DNA from: an uncultured Collinsella sp. | Lineage (GTDB): Bacteria; Actinomycetota; Coriobacteriia; Coriobacteriales; Coriobacteriaceae | NCBI GenBank assembly: GCA_958437935.1 | Contig: CAUBPS010000026.1 | Coordinates: 1-19,066, forward strand | Length of the DNA: 19,066 nt | Direction of reading: 5' to 3' | Shown here: positions 1-7,054 of the stretch, piece by piece | Numbering within the stretch: the stretch's first letter is position 1 | Layout of the letters: each line of letters opens with the position of its first letter | Position numbers and translations under genes: made by a program | Notes under the pieces: generated by a model | Database searches by the model: none | What the model was told of the DNA's origin: nothing | What the model saw: the letters and a program-made list of their open reading frames with translations, nothing else

Positions 1-25
1 AACCCAAGGGTTATACCCTAAGAGC

Positions 26-50
26 AAACCACCCCTTTTAGGGGTGGTTT
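26..50 (+). terminator. Perfect 10-bp hairpin upstream of the PTS operon
   Basis: Bases 26-35 (AAACCACCCC) pair perfectly with 41-50 (GGGGTGGTTT) around the loop TTTTA. The following bases (TGATTATG) are not a clear U-tract, so this is either the terminator of an upstream gene cut off by the window edge or a leader hairpin of the PTS operon. Two small overlapping inverted repeats sit just upstream (1-5 with 8-12, and 7-11 with 15-19), which could compete as structures or form an operator. No promoter could be assigned in the few bases available. Confidence 0.45.
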
Positions 51-85
51 TGATTATGCCGAAATTCGCTAGAAAGGGGAATCGA

Positions 86-502
86 ATGAGGCAGTTTATC
101 GTGGCATCCCATGCTCATTTCGCGTCTGGAATCGTCGAGAGCGTCGACCTGCTCTCCGGCGAGCGCGAAAACGTCCATGCGCTCTCTATGTATGTCGACG
201 GAAATGAGGACCTGGCCAAGGAGGCCGCGGCGATTCTGGACGGCTTTGCCGCGGACGATGAGGTCGTCGTTTGCACCGACCTGTTTGGCGGCAGCGTCAA
301 CAACGAGTTCACCAAGGTTGTCCAGACGCGTCCCAACACGCATCTGGTGACCAATATGAACCTGCCGCTTCTGATCCAGCTGCTGTTCGTGTCCGATTCG
401 ACTCCGATCGACGAGGCCATTCGTCAGATCGTCGAGGCGGACGACACCAAGGTCAAGTACGTCAACGATCTGCTGGGCCAGGCCGAACTCGATGAGTTTT
501 AA
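86..502 (+). CDS. Mannose-family PTS sugar transporter subunit IIA
   Basis: A cytoplasmic phosphocarrier of about 138 residues that accepts phosphate from HPr and passes it to EIIB of the same permease. His9 near the N-terminus (sequence ASHAHFASG) aligns with the phosphorylated histidine of ManX-type EIIA domains, and DLFGGSVNN around the middle matches the DxxGGSxxN motif of this family. I chose the ATG at 86 because an AAGGGGA ribosome site lies at 74-80, and because the protein then begins directly with the first beta strand. An in-frame ATG at 56 would add ten unconserved residues. It is a single-domain EIIA, unlike E. coli ManX, which fuses IIA and IIB. It is the first gene of a IIA-IIB-IIC-IID operon, with EIIB starting 17 bases downstream. 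Confidence 0.93.
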   Translation: MRQFIVASHAHFASGIVESVDLLSGERENVHALSMYVDGNEDLAKEAAAILDGFAADDEVVVCTDLFGGSVNNEFTKVVQTRPNTHLVTNMNLPLLIQLLFVSDSTPIDEAIRQIVEADDTKVKYVNDLLGQAELDEF

Positions 503-518
503 TCGTTAGGAGCACATC

Positions 519-989
519 ATGATTCAGATGATTCGCGTAGACTATCGACTGCTTCACGGCCAGGTTGCCGTGAGCTGGACCTCGGCTTTGGGTGCCGACT
601 GCATCCTGCTGGTAAGCGATACGGTCCTCAACGACAAGCTTCGTCTGCAGGCCCTGTCCCTTGCAAAGCCGGAGGGCTGCAAGGTCGTCGTTAAAAACAC
701 CGAGGATGCCGTCAAGGCGCTCCAGAGCGGTGTGACCGACAAGTACAAGCTCTTCGTTGTTTGCGAGACGATTCAGCAGGCAGGTGCCGTCGCAAAGGCG
801 ATGGGCGTCAAGAAGATTAACCTCGGCAACGTTGCCTTTAGCGAGGATGCCCGCCAGGTCTCGACGAGCGTGTTCCTTACGCCCGAGAACGAGGCGTACG
901 TGAAGGAGCTGCTCGGCGAGGGCTACGAGCTGTTCATCCAGATGATTCCGGCGGATGCAAAGACTGACGCCGCAAAGGCTATCGGTTAG
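519..989 (+). CDS. Mannose-family PTS sugar transporter subunit IIB
   Basis: A cytoplasmic subunit of 156 residues that transfers phosphate from EIIA to the sugar during transport. The motif DYRLLHGQV near residue 8 carries His13, the expected phosphorylation site, and matches the DxRLIHGQV signature of sorbose/mannose IIB domains. The rest follows the family length and fold, including a late segment (KKINLGNVAF) typical of IIB. An AGGAG site at about 507-511 supports the ATG at 519; a second in-frame ATG at 528 (beginning MIRVDYR) is also possible and closer to usual family starts. The downstream EIIC starts 9 bases after the stop, so the two are co-transcribed. Confidence 0.93.
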   Translation: MIQMIRVDYRLLHGQVAVSWTSALGADCILLVSDTVLNDKLRLQALSLAKPEGCKVVVKNTEDAVKALQSGVTDKYKLFVVCETIQQAGAVAKAMGVKKINLGNVAFSEDARQVSTSVFLTPENEAYVKELLGEGYELFIQMIPADAKTDAAKAIG

Positions 990-997
990 GGGCCGTC

Positions 998-1789
998 ATG
1001 GTTATCAAGACAATCCTGATTTTCCTTATCGCCCTTTTGGGCTATTCCGAGTGGCTGACGGGCACGAGCTACCTCCAGCGCCCCATTGTGCTCGGACCTC
1101 TGGTCGGCCTTGTCATGGGCGATGTGGTGACCGGCACGATCATGGGCGCCACGATGGAGCTTGCTATGGTCGGCGCCATCTCGGTCGGTGCCTATAACCC
1201 GCCCGATACGATTTCCGGAACCATCCTGGGCGTATCCCTTGCCATGCAGGCCGGCGCGGACGCCTCGGCGGCACTGACCCTGGGTATTCCCATCGCCACG
1301 ATCGTTCTGGCACTCGACACGGCCTTGGGCCAGCCGGTCATGCTGCTGCTGGTGCACCGTATCGACAAGAACGTCGAGGACGGAGACACCAAGGCCATCA
1401 CGCGCAACATGCTCATCGCCGGTTACGCGCAGAGCTGGTGCGGCCTGTTGATCATTCCCCTGGCATTCTTCTTTGGCGCTGACGCCGTCGCCAGCCTGCT
1501 CAACATCATTCCCGATTTCGTTCAGACCGGTATGGATGTCGCCGCTGCCTTCTTGCCCGCGCTCGGCTTTGCCATGCTGGCTCAGATGATTATGAACAAG
1601 ACCGTGGCGCCGTTCTTCTTCGCAGGCTTCTTCCTCGTTGCCTACTTTGGCATTAGCACGACGGGCGTGGCGATCTTTGCCGCGATTATCGTCGTCGCGA
1701 TGACGGTTTTGGGCGAGAAGAAAAAGGCGGAGCAGCCCGTAGCGGTAACCGAGGATCCTGCGATTGGGAGTGGGTTCGATGAGTTTTAA
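998..1789 (+). CDS. Mannose-family PTS sugar transporter subunit IIC
   Basis: An integral membrane subunit of 263 residues that, with EIID, forms the transport channel. It is hydrophobic over most of its length, with about seven to eight predicted membrane segments starting at residue 3 (IKTILIFLIALLGYSEW). The segment GAYNPPDTISGTILG around residues 65-79 matches the conserved GAxxPPD region of this family. The C-terminal 25 residues are charged and probably cytoplasmic. Its stop codon lies inside the start of EIID (11-base overlap), which suggests translational coupling and equal amounts of the two membrane subunits. Substrate cannot be read from the sequence. Confidence 0.93.
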   Translation: MVIKTILIFLIALLGYSEWLTGTSYLQRPIVLGPLVGLVMGDVVTGTIMGATMELAMVGAISVGAYNPPDTISGTILGVSLAMQAGADASAALTLGIPIATIVLALDTALGQPVMLLLVHRIDKNVEDGDTKAITRNMLIAGYAQSWCGLLIIPLAFFFGADAVASLLNIIPDFVQTGMDVAAAFLPALGFAMLAQMIMNKTVAPFFFAGFFLVAYFGISTTGVAIFAAIIVVAMTVLGEKKKAEQPVAVTEDPAIGSGFDEF

Positions 1790-2615
1790 GTTTGAGTCTT
1801 CCTACGACGGGCTGATTACCCGCGCAGATCTTAAGAAACTGTTCTGGCGCTCGATTCCCTATGAGCATTCCTGGAACTACGAGCGTATGGGACACATCGG
1901 CTTTATGTGGGCTCTCATGTCGATCCTGCGCAAGCTCTATCCGCAGGATGCGGACTTTAAGGCTGCGCTCAAGCGCCACATGGAGCTCTATAACGTCACG
2001 CCGTACATCTCGACGCTCCCCATGTCCATTGCCGCGGCAATGGAGGAGGTCAACGCTACCGACGAGAGCTTTGACACGAGCGCGATCTCCAACGTTAAGC
2101 TCGCGCTGATGGGTCCGCTTTCCGGCGTGGGCGACGCCTTCTACTGGGGCACGCTGCGCATTTTGGCTACGGGCGTTGGCACCTCGCTGGCGCTGCAGGG
2201 TTCTATCCTCGGCCCGATTTTGTTCCTGCTGGTGTTCAATGTTCCCCACTACATCATTCGCTATGTGCTGACGTTTGTGGGATATCGCTTTGGCTCGGAC
2301 ATGATCAGCAAGGTCCAGGAGTCGGGCATCATGGACACGATCGTCAAGATGGCCTCCATCATGGGCGCTATGGTGATCGGTGCCATGACCATGGAGATGG
2401 TCACGGTGGACATTCCGCTCATGGTTGGCGTGGGCGATGGTGCTCAGACGCTGGCCGAGCTACTCAACGGCATCTTCCCGGGCTTTGTCACGATGGGGCT
2501 GTTTGGAATCGTCTATCTCATGCTCAAGAAGAAGATGAATCCGCTGCTCATCATGCTGGTGATCTTGCTCGTGAGTATCGCCGGTGCGTTCTTTGGAGTG
2601 CTTGGTGTTCAGTAG
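1779..2615 (+). CDS. Mannose-family PTS sugar transporter subunit IID
   Basis: The second membrane subunit of the permease, 278 residues. The N-terminal half carries the usual soluble-looking EIID region (SWNYERMGHIGFMW at about residues 32-45), and GPLSGVGDAFYWGTLR at about 114-129 is a clear EIID signature. Several hydrophobic segments follow to the C-terminus. The ATG at 1779 is preferred because GGGAG at 1766-1770 precedes it at a good distance; an in-frame TTG at 1764 would add five residues inside the EIIC gene. It overlaps EIIC by 11 bases. A hairpin with a short T-run follows (2648-2681), so the permease genes may be expressed more strongly than the epimerase behind it. Confidence 0.93.
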   Translation: MSFKFESSYDGLITRADLKKLFWRSIPYEHSWNYERMGHIGFMWALMSILRKLYPQDADFKAALKRHMELYNVTPYISTLPMSIAAAMEEVNATDESFDTSAISNVKLALMGPLSGVGDAFYWGTLRILATGVGTSLALQGSILGPILFLLVFNVPHYIIRYVLTFVGYRFGSDMISKVQESGIMDTIVKMASIMGAMVIGAMTMEMVTVDIPLMVGVGDGAQTLAELLNGIFPGFVTMGLFGIVYLMLKKKMNPLLIMLVILLVSIAGAFFGVLGVQ

Positions 2616-2647
2616 GGCATCCGTCATAATCGAAACAATGTAAGAGG

Positions 2648-2681
2648 GGGCGTCGCGCACACTGTGGTGCGGCGCCCTTTT
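2648..2681 (+). terminator. Terminator-like hairpin between EIID and the epimerase
   Basis: GGGCGtCGC...GCAC (from 2648) pairs imperfectly with GTGC...GGCGCCC (to 2677) around ACTGTG, followed by TTTT. The next gene's ribosome site (AAAGG, 2686-2690) lies only five bases beyond, leaving no room for a separate promoter. Partial termination or an mRNA processing or stability hairpin within one operon is therefore more likely than a full operon end. Confidence 0.6.
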
Positions 2682-2698
2682 GCCGAAAGGTGGACAAG

Positions 2699-3535
2699 AT
2701 GGAGTATCCACAGCTTGCCGTTATGAATATCAGCCATCGTTACTTTGACCTGGAGGAGTTCTTTTCCTCGGCGGCGGCCTCGGGCTATACGTGCTGCGAG
2801 CTTTGGACGGGGGCGATGCACCTGTATGTCGATTGCCATGGCTATGATTCGCTCGAGCAGGTGAAGGAACTTTCGCAGCGATATGGGGTTCGGATTGTCG
2901 GCATTTGCCCCGAGCAGAATAACCCCAAGCCGTGGAATATCGCGGCGCGCGGGGAGGAGTCGCGTGCCCGTACGCTCGCGTACTTTAAGAATGTTGTGGA
3001 TATTGCGGCGGAGGTTGGGGCCGAGCAGGTCATGGTGTCGAGCGGTTGGGCGTTTTTGAACGAGCCGATCGAAGACGCATGGGGGCGCAGCGCCTCGATG
3101 CTGCGTGCGATTGCCGAGTATGCGGGCGAGCGCGGCGTTCGCCTGGTGCTTGAGGCCTTGCAACCGGTTGAGTCGATGATCGTGAACTCGGCTGCCGATA
3201 CCAAGCGCATGATTGACGCGGTTGACCATCCGGCGCTCAAGGCGTGCCTTGATATGGGCGCCATGGCGGTGGCGGGGGATACCATCGATGATTATTTCGA
3301 TGCGCTCGGCGATGACGTCGCCCACGTGCACTTTGTCGATGTTGCGGCAGATGGCACGACGCATCTGGCCTGGGGTGACGGCGACCGCGATATGCGGGCA
3401 GACCTGGATAGGCTAGTGGCGCGTGGATATCGTGGAGTGGTTTCGGCTGAGACGTATGACGGGCGCTATTTCGCCGATCCCGCGGCAGCCGATGCTCAGG
3501 TCATGGCAGTGTACCGCCGCGCGATTGGCGCCTAG
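2699..3535 (+). CDS. FrlC-like sugar isomerase/epimerase (xylose-isomerase-like TIM barrel)
   Basis: A cytoplasmic protein of 278 residues from the AP-endonuclease-2 / sugar phosphate isomerase-epimerase family. The expected metal quartet is visible: Glu152 (LEALQP), Asp185 (CLDMG), His211 (HVHFVD) and Glu251 (SAETYDG). Several stretches recall E. coli FrlC, the fructoselysine 3-epimerase: the GICPEQN segment near residue 68, LVLEALQPVES near 149, a YFDALGDDVAHVHFVD block near 199, and a RGYRG.. block before the last Glu. The ATG at 2699 has AAAGG eight bases upstream; the in-frame GTG at 2690 overlaps that site and is less likely. Position behind a mannose-family PTS suggests it acts on the imported compound or its phosphate. 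Ketose 3-epimerase activity on a free sugar is the main alternative. The exact substrate is inference. Confidence 0.8.
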   Translation: MEYPQLAVMNISHRYFDLEEFFSSAAASGYTCCELWTGAMHLYVDCHGYDSLEQVKELSQRYGVRIVGICPEQNNPKPWNIAARGEESRARTLAYFKNVVDIAAEVGAEQVMVSSGWAFLNEPIEDAWGRSASMLRAIAEYAGERGVRLVLEALQPVESMIVNSAADTKRMIDAVDHPALKACLDMGAMAVAGDTIDDYFDALGDDVAHVHFVDVAADGTTHLAWGDGDRDMRADLDRLVARGYRGVVSAETYDGRYFADPAAADAQVMAVYRRAIGA

Positions 3536-3585
3536 GCGAGACGGGGCGCCGAGCTGCTGTTCGGTGGATTTCGGCTGGGCGCTCT

Positions 3586-3672
3586 CCGGAAAACGGGATG
3601 CGCTTTCCGGTTGAGATCTCTGGCGGAAAGCGTGTCCCGGAATCCTGACTTAAAATGGGACGCAGTTCCCAT
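3586..3672. repeat. Cluster of overlapping inverted repeats between the epimerase and the his operon
   Basis: Three arms can pair in mutually exclusive ways. CCGGAAA (3586-3592) pairs with TTTCCGG (3604-3610). Alternatively the overlapping arm GGGATGCGCTTTCCG (3595-3609) pairs with CGGAAAGCGTGTCCC (3624-3638), with about 13 of 15 positions matching. A separate perfect 6-bp repeat, ATGGGA (3655-3660) with TCCCAT (3667-3672), follows. There is no U-tract, so a simple terminator is not supported. This may be a dispersed repeat or a conformational switch. The rest of the 278-base spacer (3536-3813) shows a 6-bp GGCGCC repeat at the epimerase stop (3527-3532 with 3545-3550), and the his leader hairpin. 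Confidence 0.5.
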
Positions 3673-3732
3673 ATGTTTCCAAATGAATACGCTGTGAGCC
3701 GAGGAGGACGATTTTCCCCGCAAGCACTCTAG

Positions 3733-3738
3733 TATGCT
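3733..3738 (+). promoter_or_regulatory. Possible -10 element of the his operon promoter
   Basis: TATGCT at 3733-3738, inside the AT-richer stretch CTAGTATGCTAAAG, is the best -10 candidate before the his operon. No convincing -35 is seen at the right distance (GATTTT near 3710-3715 is weak). If it is used, transcription would begin at about 3745, so the hairpin at 3747-3778 would be at the very 5' end of the mRNA. Confidence 0.25.
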
Positions 3739-3746
3739 AAAGTACC

Positions 3747-3778
3747 CAGAAGACCGGCGGAGCTATGCCGGTCTTCTG
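3747..3778 (+). promoter_or_regulatory. Perfect 12-bp hairpin in the his operon leader
   Basis: CAGAAGACCGGC (3747-3758) pairs exactly with GCCGGTCTTCTG (3767-3778) around the eight-base loop GGAGCTAT. Only TTCTAT follows, so the U-tract is weak. It lies 35 bases ahead of the hisZG start. It could be the terminator of the upstream transcript, a weak attenuator, or a 5' stabilising hairpin. No histidine-rich leader peptide, and no T-box-type structure, is visible in the leader. Confidence 0.5.
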
Positions 3779-3813
3779 TTCTATACGAAGCACAGCATGA
3801 GGAGGCTCACCAG

Positions 3814-5529
3814 ATGACGGCCACACCGTGGGGATTCCGGGACATATTGCCCGAGGAGGCTCAGGCGCGCGAGGAGATTGCGCTGACGGTGAAGGGCTGC
3901 TTTAGGGAGCATCATTACCTGCCGGTCGAAACGCCGCTGCTCGAGGACAAGGGTTCGCTCGAGGAGGGCGGCCGCATCGCGGATACGCCGTTCAAGCTCT
4001 TTGACGACGATGGTCGCCTGCTGGTGGTTCGTCCCGACAACACGCTGCCCATCGTGCGCCTGGTCTCGACCCGTATGCGCGCGGCCGACCTGCCGCTGCG
4101 CCTGCGCTACGAGGCACCGGTGGTCCGCGAGTGCCAGCGCAATGCTGGCGGTTCGCGTCAGTTCACCCAGTTGGGCTTCGAGCTCATCGGCGCGGGCGAT
4201 ACCGCGGGCGATGTCGAGATTGTCTCGCTGGTCGCCGAGGCCGTGCGTAAGCTCGCGCTGCCCGATGCGCGCATTATCGCAGGTAGCGTGCGTCCGTTTA
4301 AGGAGCTGCTCGCGGCATGTGAGGATCGTGAGCTGGCTGCCGAGGCGCTGCGTTGCGTGCACGCCAACGACTTTGTGGGCCTCGATACCCGCGTGGCGGA
4401 AAGCAACGAGCCTGAGGCCGTCAAGGCCGCCATTAGCGAGCTGCCGCGCCTGCATGGCGGCGCCGAGGTGCTCGACCGCGTGGATGCGTTGCTGGCGGCG
4501 GCCGGTATCGTCGCGCCGCTCACGCGCGAGCTACGTGCTCTGGTTGAGGGCCTGACTCCCGAGGACGCCCAGGTGCTGTCCTTCGACTTCTCCATCATGA
4601 ATTCCTTCGATTACTATACCGGCCTGGTCTTTAAGGCCTATGCCGGTGGTCTGCCCGATCCGGTCGGCTCGGGCGGACGCTATGACTCCATTTTTACCGG
4701 CGCATTTGGCGACGGTATCGAGGTGCCGGCGGCGGGCTTCGCCTTTTCGCTCGAGCGCCTGGAGGCCGCGCGCACCTCGGCCGAGGACGCTGCCTCCGAT
4801 GGTGACCACGCCGTGGGCCGTGGCGCCGAGGGTCCGCTGCGCATCGCCGTTCCCAAGGGCTCGCTTAAGGCCGACACGCTCGACGTGCTCGAGGCTGCGG
4901 GCCTGGACGTCTCCGAGCTGCGCGACCCCGGCCGTCACCTGATCGTGCGCGGTCGCGACACGCGTGCCGGCGAGGGTGCGGTTGGCGATATTGAGTTTGT
5001 CATCGTGCGCCCCAGCGACGCGCCGGCCTTTGTGGGTTGCGGCGGTGCCGACTGCGGCATCTGCGGCTGGGACTCGCTTATCGAGGCTGACCTTAACCTG
5101 CTGCAGCTGGTCGATCTGGGCTATGGTCTGTGCACTTTCATCGAGGCGGAGCCCGCATGGCGCGCCGGCCAGGCCGAGCGCAACTATGCCCGCCGCGGCT
5201 CTCTGCGTGTGGCCACCAAGTACCCGCGCATCGCGAGCGCCTGGTATGCCGAGCGCGGCGTGAATGCCGATATCGTTTCGCTGCACGGCAACATTGAGCT
5301 GGGCCCCATCGTCGGCATGACTGACCGCATCGTGGACATTACCGCCACGGGTGCGACCCTGCGCGACAACGACTTGGTCATCACCGGCCGCATCATGGAT
5401 TGCACGGCGCGCTTCTTCGTCAACCCGGGTGCCGCGCGCCTGGATCCGCGCGTACGCAACCTGGCCGATCGCCTGGCCGCGGCCGTGAAAGACAAGCATT
5501 TTGAGCCCGTCGCGGGCTCGGCACAATAG
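3814..5529 (+). CDS. hisZG: HisZ-HisG fusion: ATP phosphoribosyltransferase (regulatory + short-form catalytic domain)
   Basis: This 571-residue protein should catalyse the first step of histidine synthesis, condensing ATP with PRPP to phosphoribosyl-ATP. Residues 1 to about 325 form a HisZ domain, a catalytically inactive relative of histidyl-tRNA synthetase: FRDILPEEA near residue 8, VRPDNTLPIVRL near 72, and SFDYYTGLVF plus GSGGRYD between about 260 and 290. After a linker of about 20 residues rich in Asp, Ala and Gly, residues from about 342 to 560 form a short-form HisG: LRIAVPKGSL, GGADCGICGWDSL, and the PRPP-binding loop VDITATGATLRDNDL near 507. Short HisG normally works as a hetero-octamer with separate HisZ, so the fusion ties the two in fixed ratio. 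No frameshift joins the halves; reading is continuous. AGGAGG at 3800-3805 lies eight bases ahead of the ATG. It is the first gene of the operon, and feedback inhibition by histidine is expected from the family. Confidence 0.93.
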   Translation: MTATPWGFRDILPEEAQAREEIALTVKGCFREHHYLPVETPLLEDKGSLEEGGRIADTPFKLFDDDGRLLVVRPDNTLPIVRLVSTRMRAADLPLRLRYEAPVVRECQRNAGGSRQFTQLGFELIGAGDTAGDVEIVSLVAEAVRKLALPDARIIAGSVRPFKELLAACEDRELAAEALRCVHANDFVGLDTRVAESNEPEAVKAAISELPRLHGGAEVLDRVDALLAAAGIVAPLTRELRALVEGLTPEDAQVLSFDFSIMNSFDYYTGLVFKAYAGGLPDPVGSGGRYDSIFTGAFGDGIEVPAAGFAFSLERLEAARTSAEDAASDGDHAVGRGAEGPLRIAVPKGSLKADTLDVLEAAGLDVSELRDPGRHLIVRGRDTRAGEGAVGDIEFVIVRPSDAPAFVGCGGADCGICGWDSLIEADLNLLQLVDLGYGLCTFIEAEPAWRAGQAERNYARRGSLRVATKYPRIASAWYAERGVNADIVSLHGNIELGPIVGMTDRIVDITATGATLRDNDLVITGRIMDCTARFFVNPGAARLDPRVRNLADRLAAAVKDKHFEPVAGSAQ

Positions 5530-5634
5530 CGCGAGCGCGCACGGGCGCCCCCATGTCCGGGCTGCGGGCCGATTGTCGCCGCCGCCCGGCATCTCGTTTT
5601 TCGAACGCAACCTCAACCGATAGGGGATACCGAT

Positions 5635-7053
5635 ATGAAGACCATCAAGCTTGCTTCCGGTGAGCGCCTCGTTACCAACCAGCTCAACCGCAAGGGCGTG
5701 CTGCCGCAAAACATCGTCGACGCCGCCCGCGATATCGTGGCCAACGTGCGTGCCAACGGCGATGCCGCGGTGCGCGATTACTGTCAGCGTTTTGACGGTG
5801 TTGAGCTGCAGAGCTTCCGCCTGCCGCAAGAGCAGATCGATGCCGCGCTCGAGGGCCTCGACCCGGCCTTTGTCGCCGCGCTTGAGAAGGCCGCGCGTCA
5901 GATCCGCGAGTTCCACCAGCGCGAGGTCGAGCAGAGCTGGTTTACCACGCGTGCGGACGGCACGATGCTCGGCGTTAAGGTGACCCCGCTTGCCGCTGCC
6001 GGCATCTACGTGCCGGGCGGCCGCGCGCAGTATCCCTCTACCGTGCTCATGAACGCCATTCCCGCCAAGGTGGCCGGCGTCAAGCGCGTGGTCATGGTGA
6101 CGCCGCCGCAAAAGGACGGCCTGATCAGCCCCTATACACTCGCCGCGGCCAAGCTTGGCGGCGTGGACGAGATTTATATGGTGGGCGGCGCTCAGGCCGT
6201 GGCCGCGCTGGCGTACGGTACCGAGACCATTCCGCGCGTCGACAAAATCACCGGCCCGGGCAACGCCTTTGTCGCCGCGGCCAAGCAGATTGTCTCGGGT
6301 GATGTGGGTATCGACATGGTCGCCGGCCCCTCCGAGGTCTGCGTGCTGGCCGATGCCACGGCCAAGCCCATGGTGGTCGCTGCCGACCTGATGGCGCAGG
6401 CCGAGCACGATCCGCTGGCTGCCTGCTATCTGGTGACTTGCGACGAGCAGTTTGCACGTGAGGTCGAGGCGGGCATCGACATCCTGGTGGCGCAGTCGCC
6501 GCGCGCCGAGATCACGCGTGCCTCGCTCGATAACGAGGGCACCATCGTGGTCGCCGCCGACATGGCCGCCGCCGTCGAGGCCGTGAACACCGTGGCGCCC
6601 GAGCACCTTGAGCTGCACTGCAAGGATGCGATGGGCCTGCTCGGCGGCATTCGCAACGCCGGCGCCATCTTTGTGGGCGCTTGGAGCTCCGAGCCGCTCG
6701 GCGATTATGTTGCCGGCCCTAACCACACGCTGCCGACCGGCGGCACGGCCCTGTTCTCCAACCCGCTTTCGGTCGAGGAGTTCGTCAAGCGCTCGAGCGT
6801 CATCTGCTATACACCCGAGGGTTTGCTCTCCGACGCTCCTGCCACGCAGCGCCTGGCCGAGGCTGAGGGCCTGTGGGCGCACGCGCTTTCGGCCGCATTG
6901 CGCCGTCGCGTGCTGGAGCAGGGCGAGGACTCTGTGAGTGCTGAGTCGCTGGCGGCAGCCGACCTGACTAAGGTTGCCTGGCCGGGCGATACGACCGCGA
7001 CGGTTGCCGAGGGCGTGGACCTGGCGGCGGCTGCGGCCGGCGAGGAGGCCTAA
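5635..7053 (+). CDS. hisD: Histidinol dehydrogenase
   Basis: Catalyses the last two steps of histidine synthesis, oxidising L-histidinol to histidine with two NAD+ and a zinc ion. The 472-residue protein carries the family signature (KITGPGNAFVAAAKQIV.. near residue 203), zinc ligands Gln255 and His258 (QAEHDP), Asp357 (GDY) and His416 (WAH), and the catalytic Glu323-His324 pair (APEHLE). It is longer than the roughly 430-residue E. coli enzyme, with an Ala-rich C-terminal tail of about 50 residues after the last zinc ligand. AGGGGA precedes the ATG. It is separated from hisZG by 105 GC-rich bases with small possible hairpins but no clear promoter. hisC begins immediately after its stop. Confidence 0.97.
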   Translation: MKTIKLASGERLVTNQLNRKGVLPQNIVDAARDIVANVRANGDAAVRDYCQRFDGVELQSFRLPQEQIDAALEGLDPAFVAALEKAARQIREFHQREVEQSWFTTRADGTMLGVKVTPLAAAGIYVPGGRAQYPSTVLMNAIPAKVAGVKRVVMVTPPQKDGLISPYTLAAAKLGGVDEIYMVGGAQAVAALAYGTETIPRVDKITGPGNAFVAAAKQIVSGDVGIDMVAGPSEVCVLADATAKPMVVAADLMAQAEHDPLAACYLVTCDEQFAREVEAGIDILVAQSPRAEITRASLDNEGTIVVAADMAAAVEAVNTVAPEHLELHCKDAMGLLGGIRNAGAIFVGAWSSEPLGDYVAGPNHTLPTGGTALFSNPLSVEEFVKRSSVICYTPEGLLSDAPATQRLAEAEGLWAHALSAALRRRVLEQGEDSVSAESLAAADLTKVAWPGDTTATVAEGVDLAAAAAGEEA

Positions 7054-7054
7054 G

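Noticed and set aside
3765..3800. Small frame in the his leader as a possible leader peptide
   Set aside because: It has no histidine codons and its GGAG is only two bases from the ATG, inside the hairpin loop.
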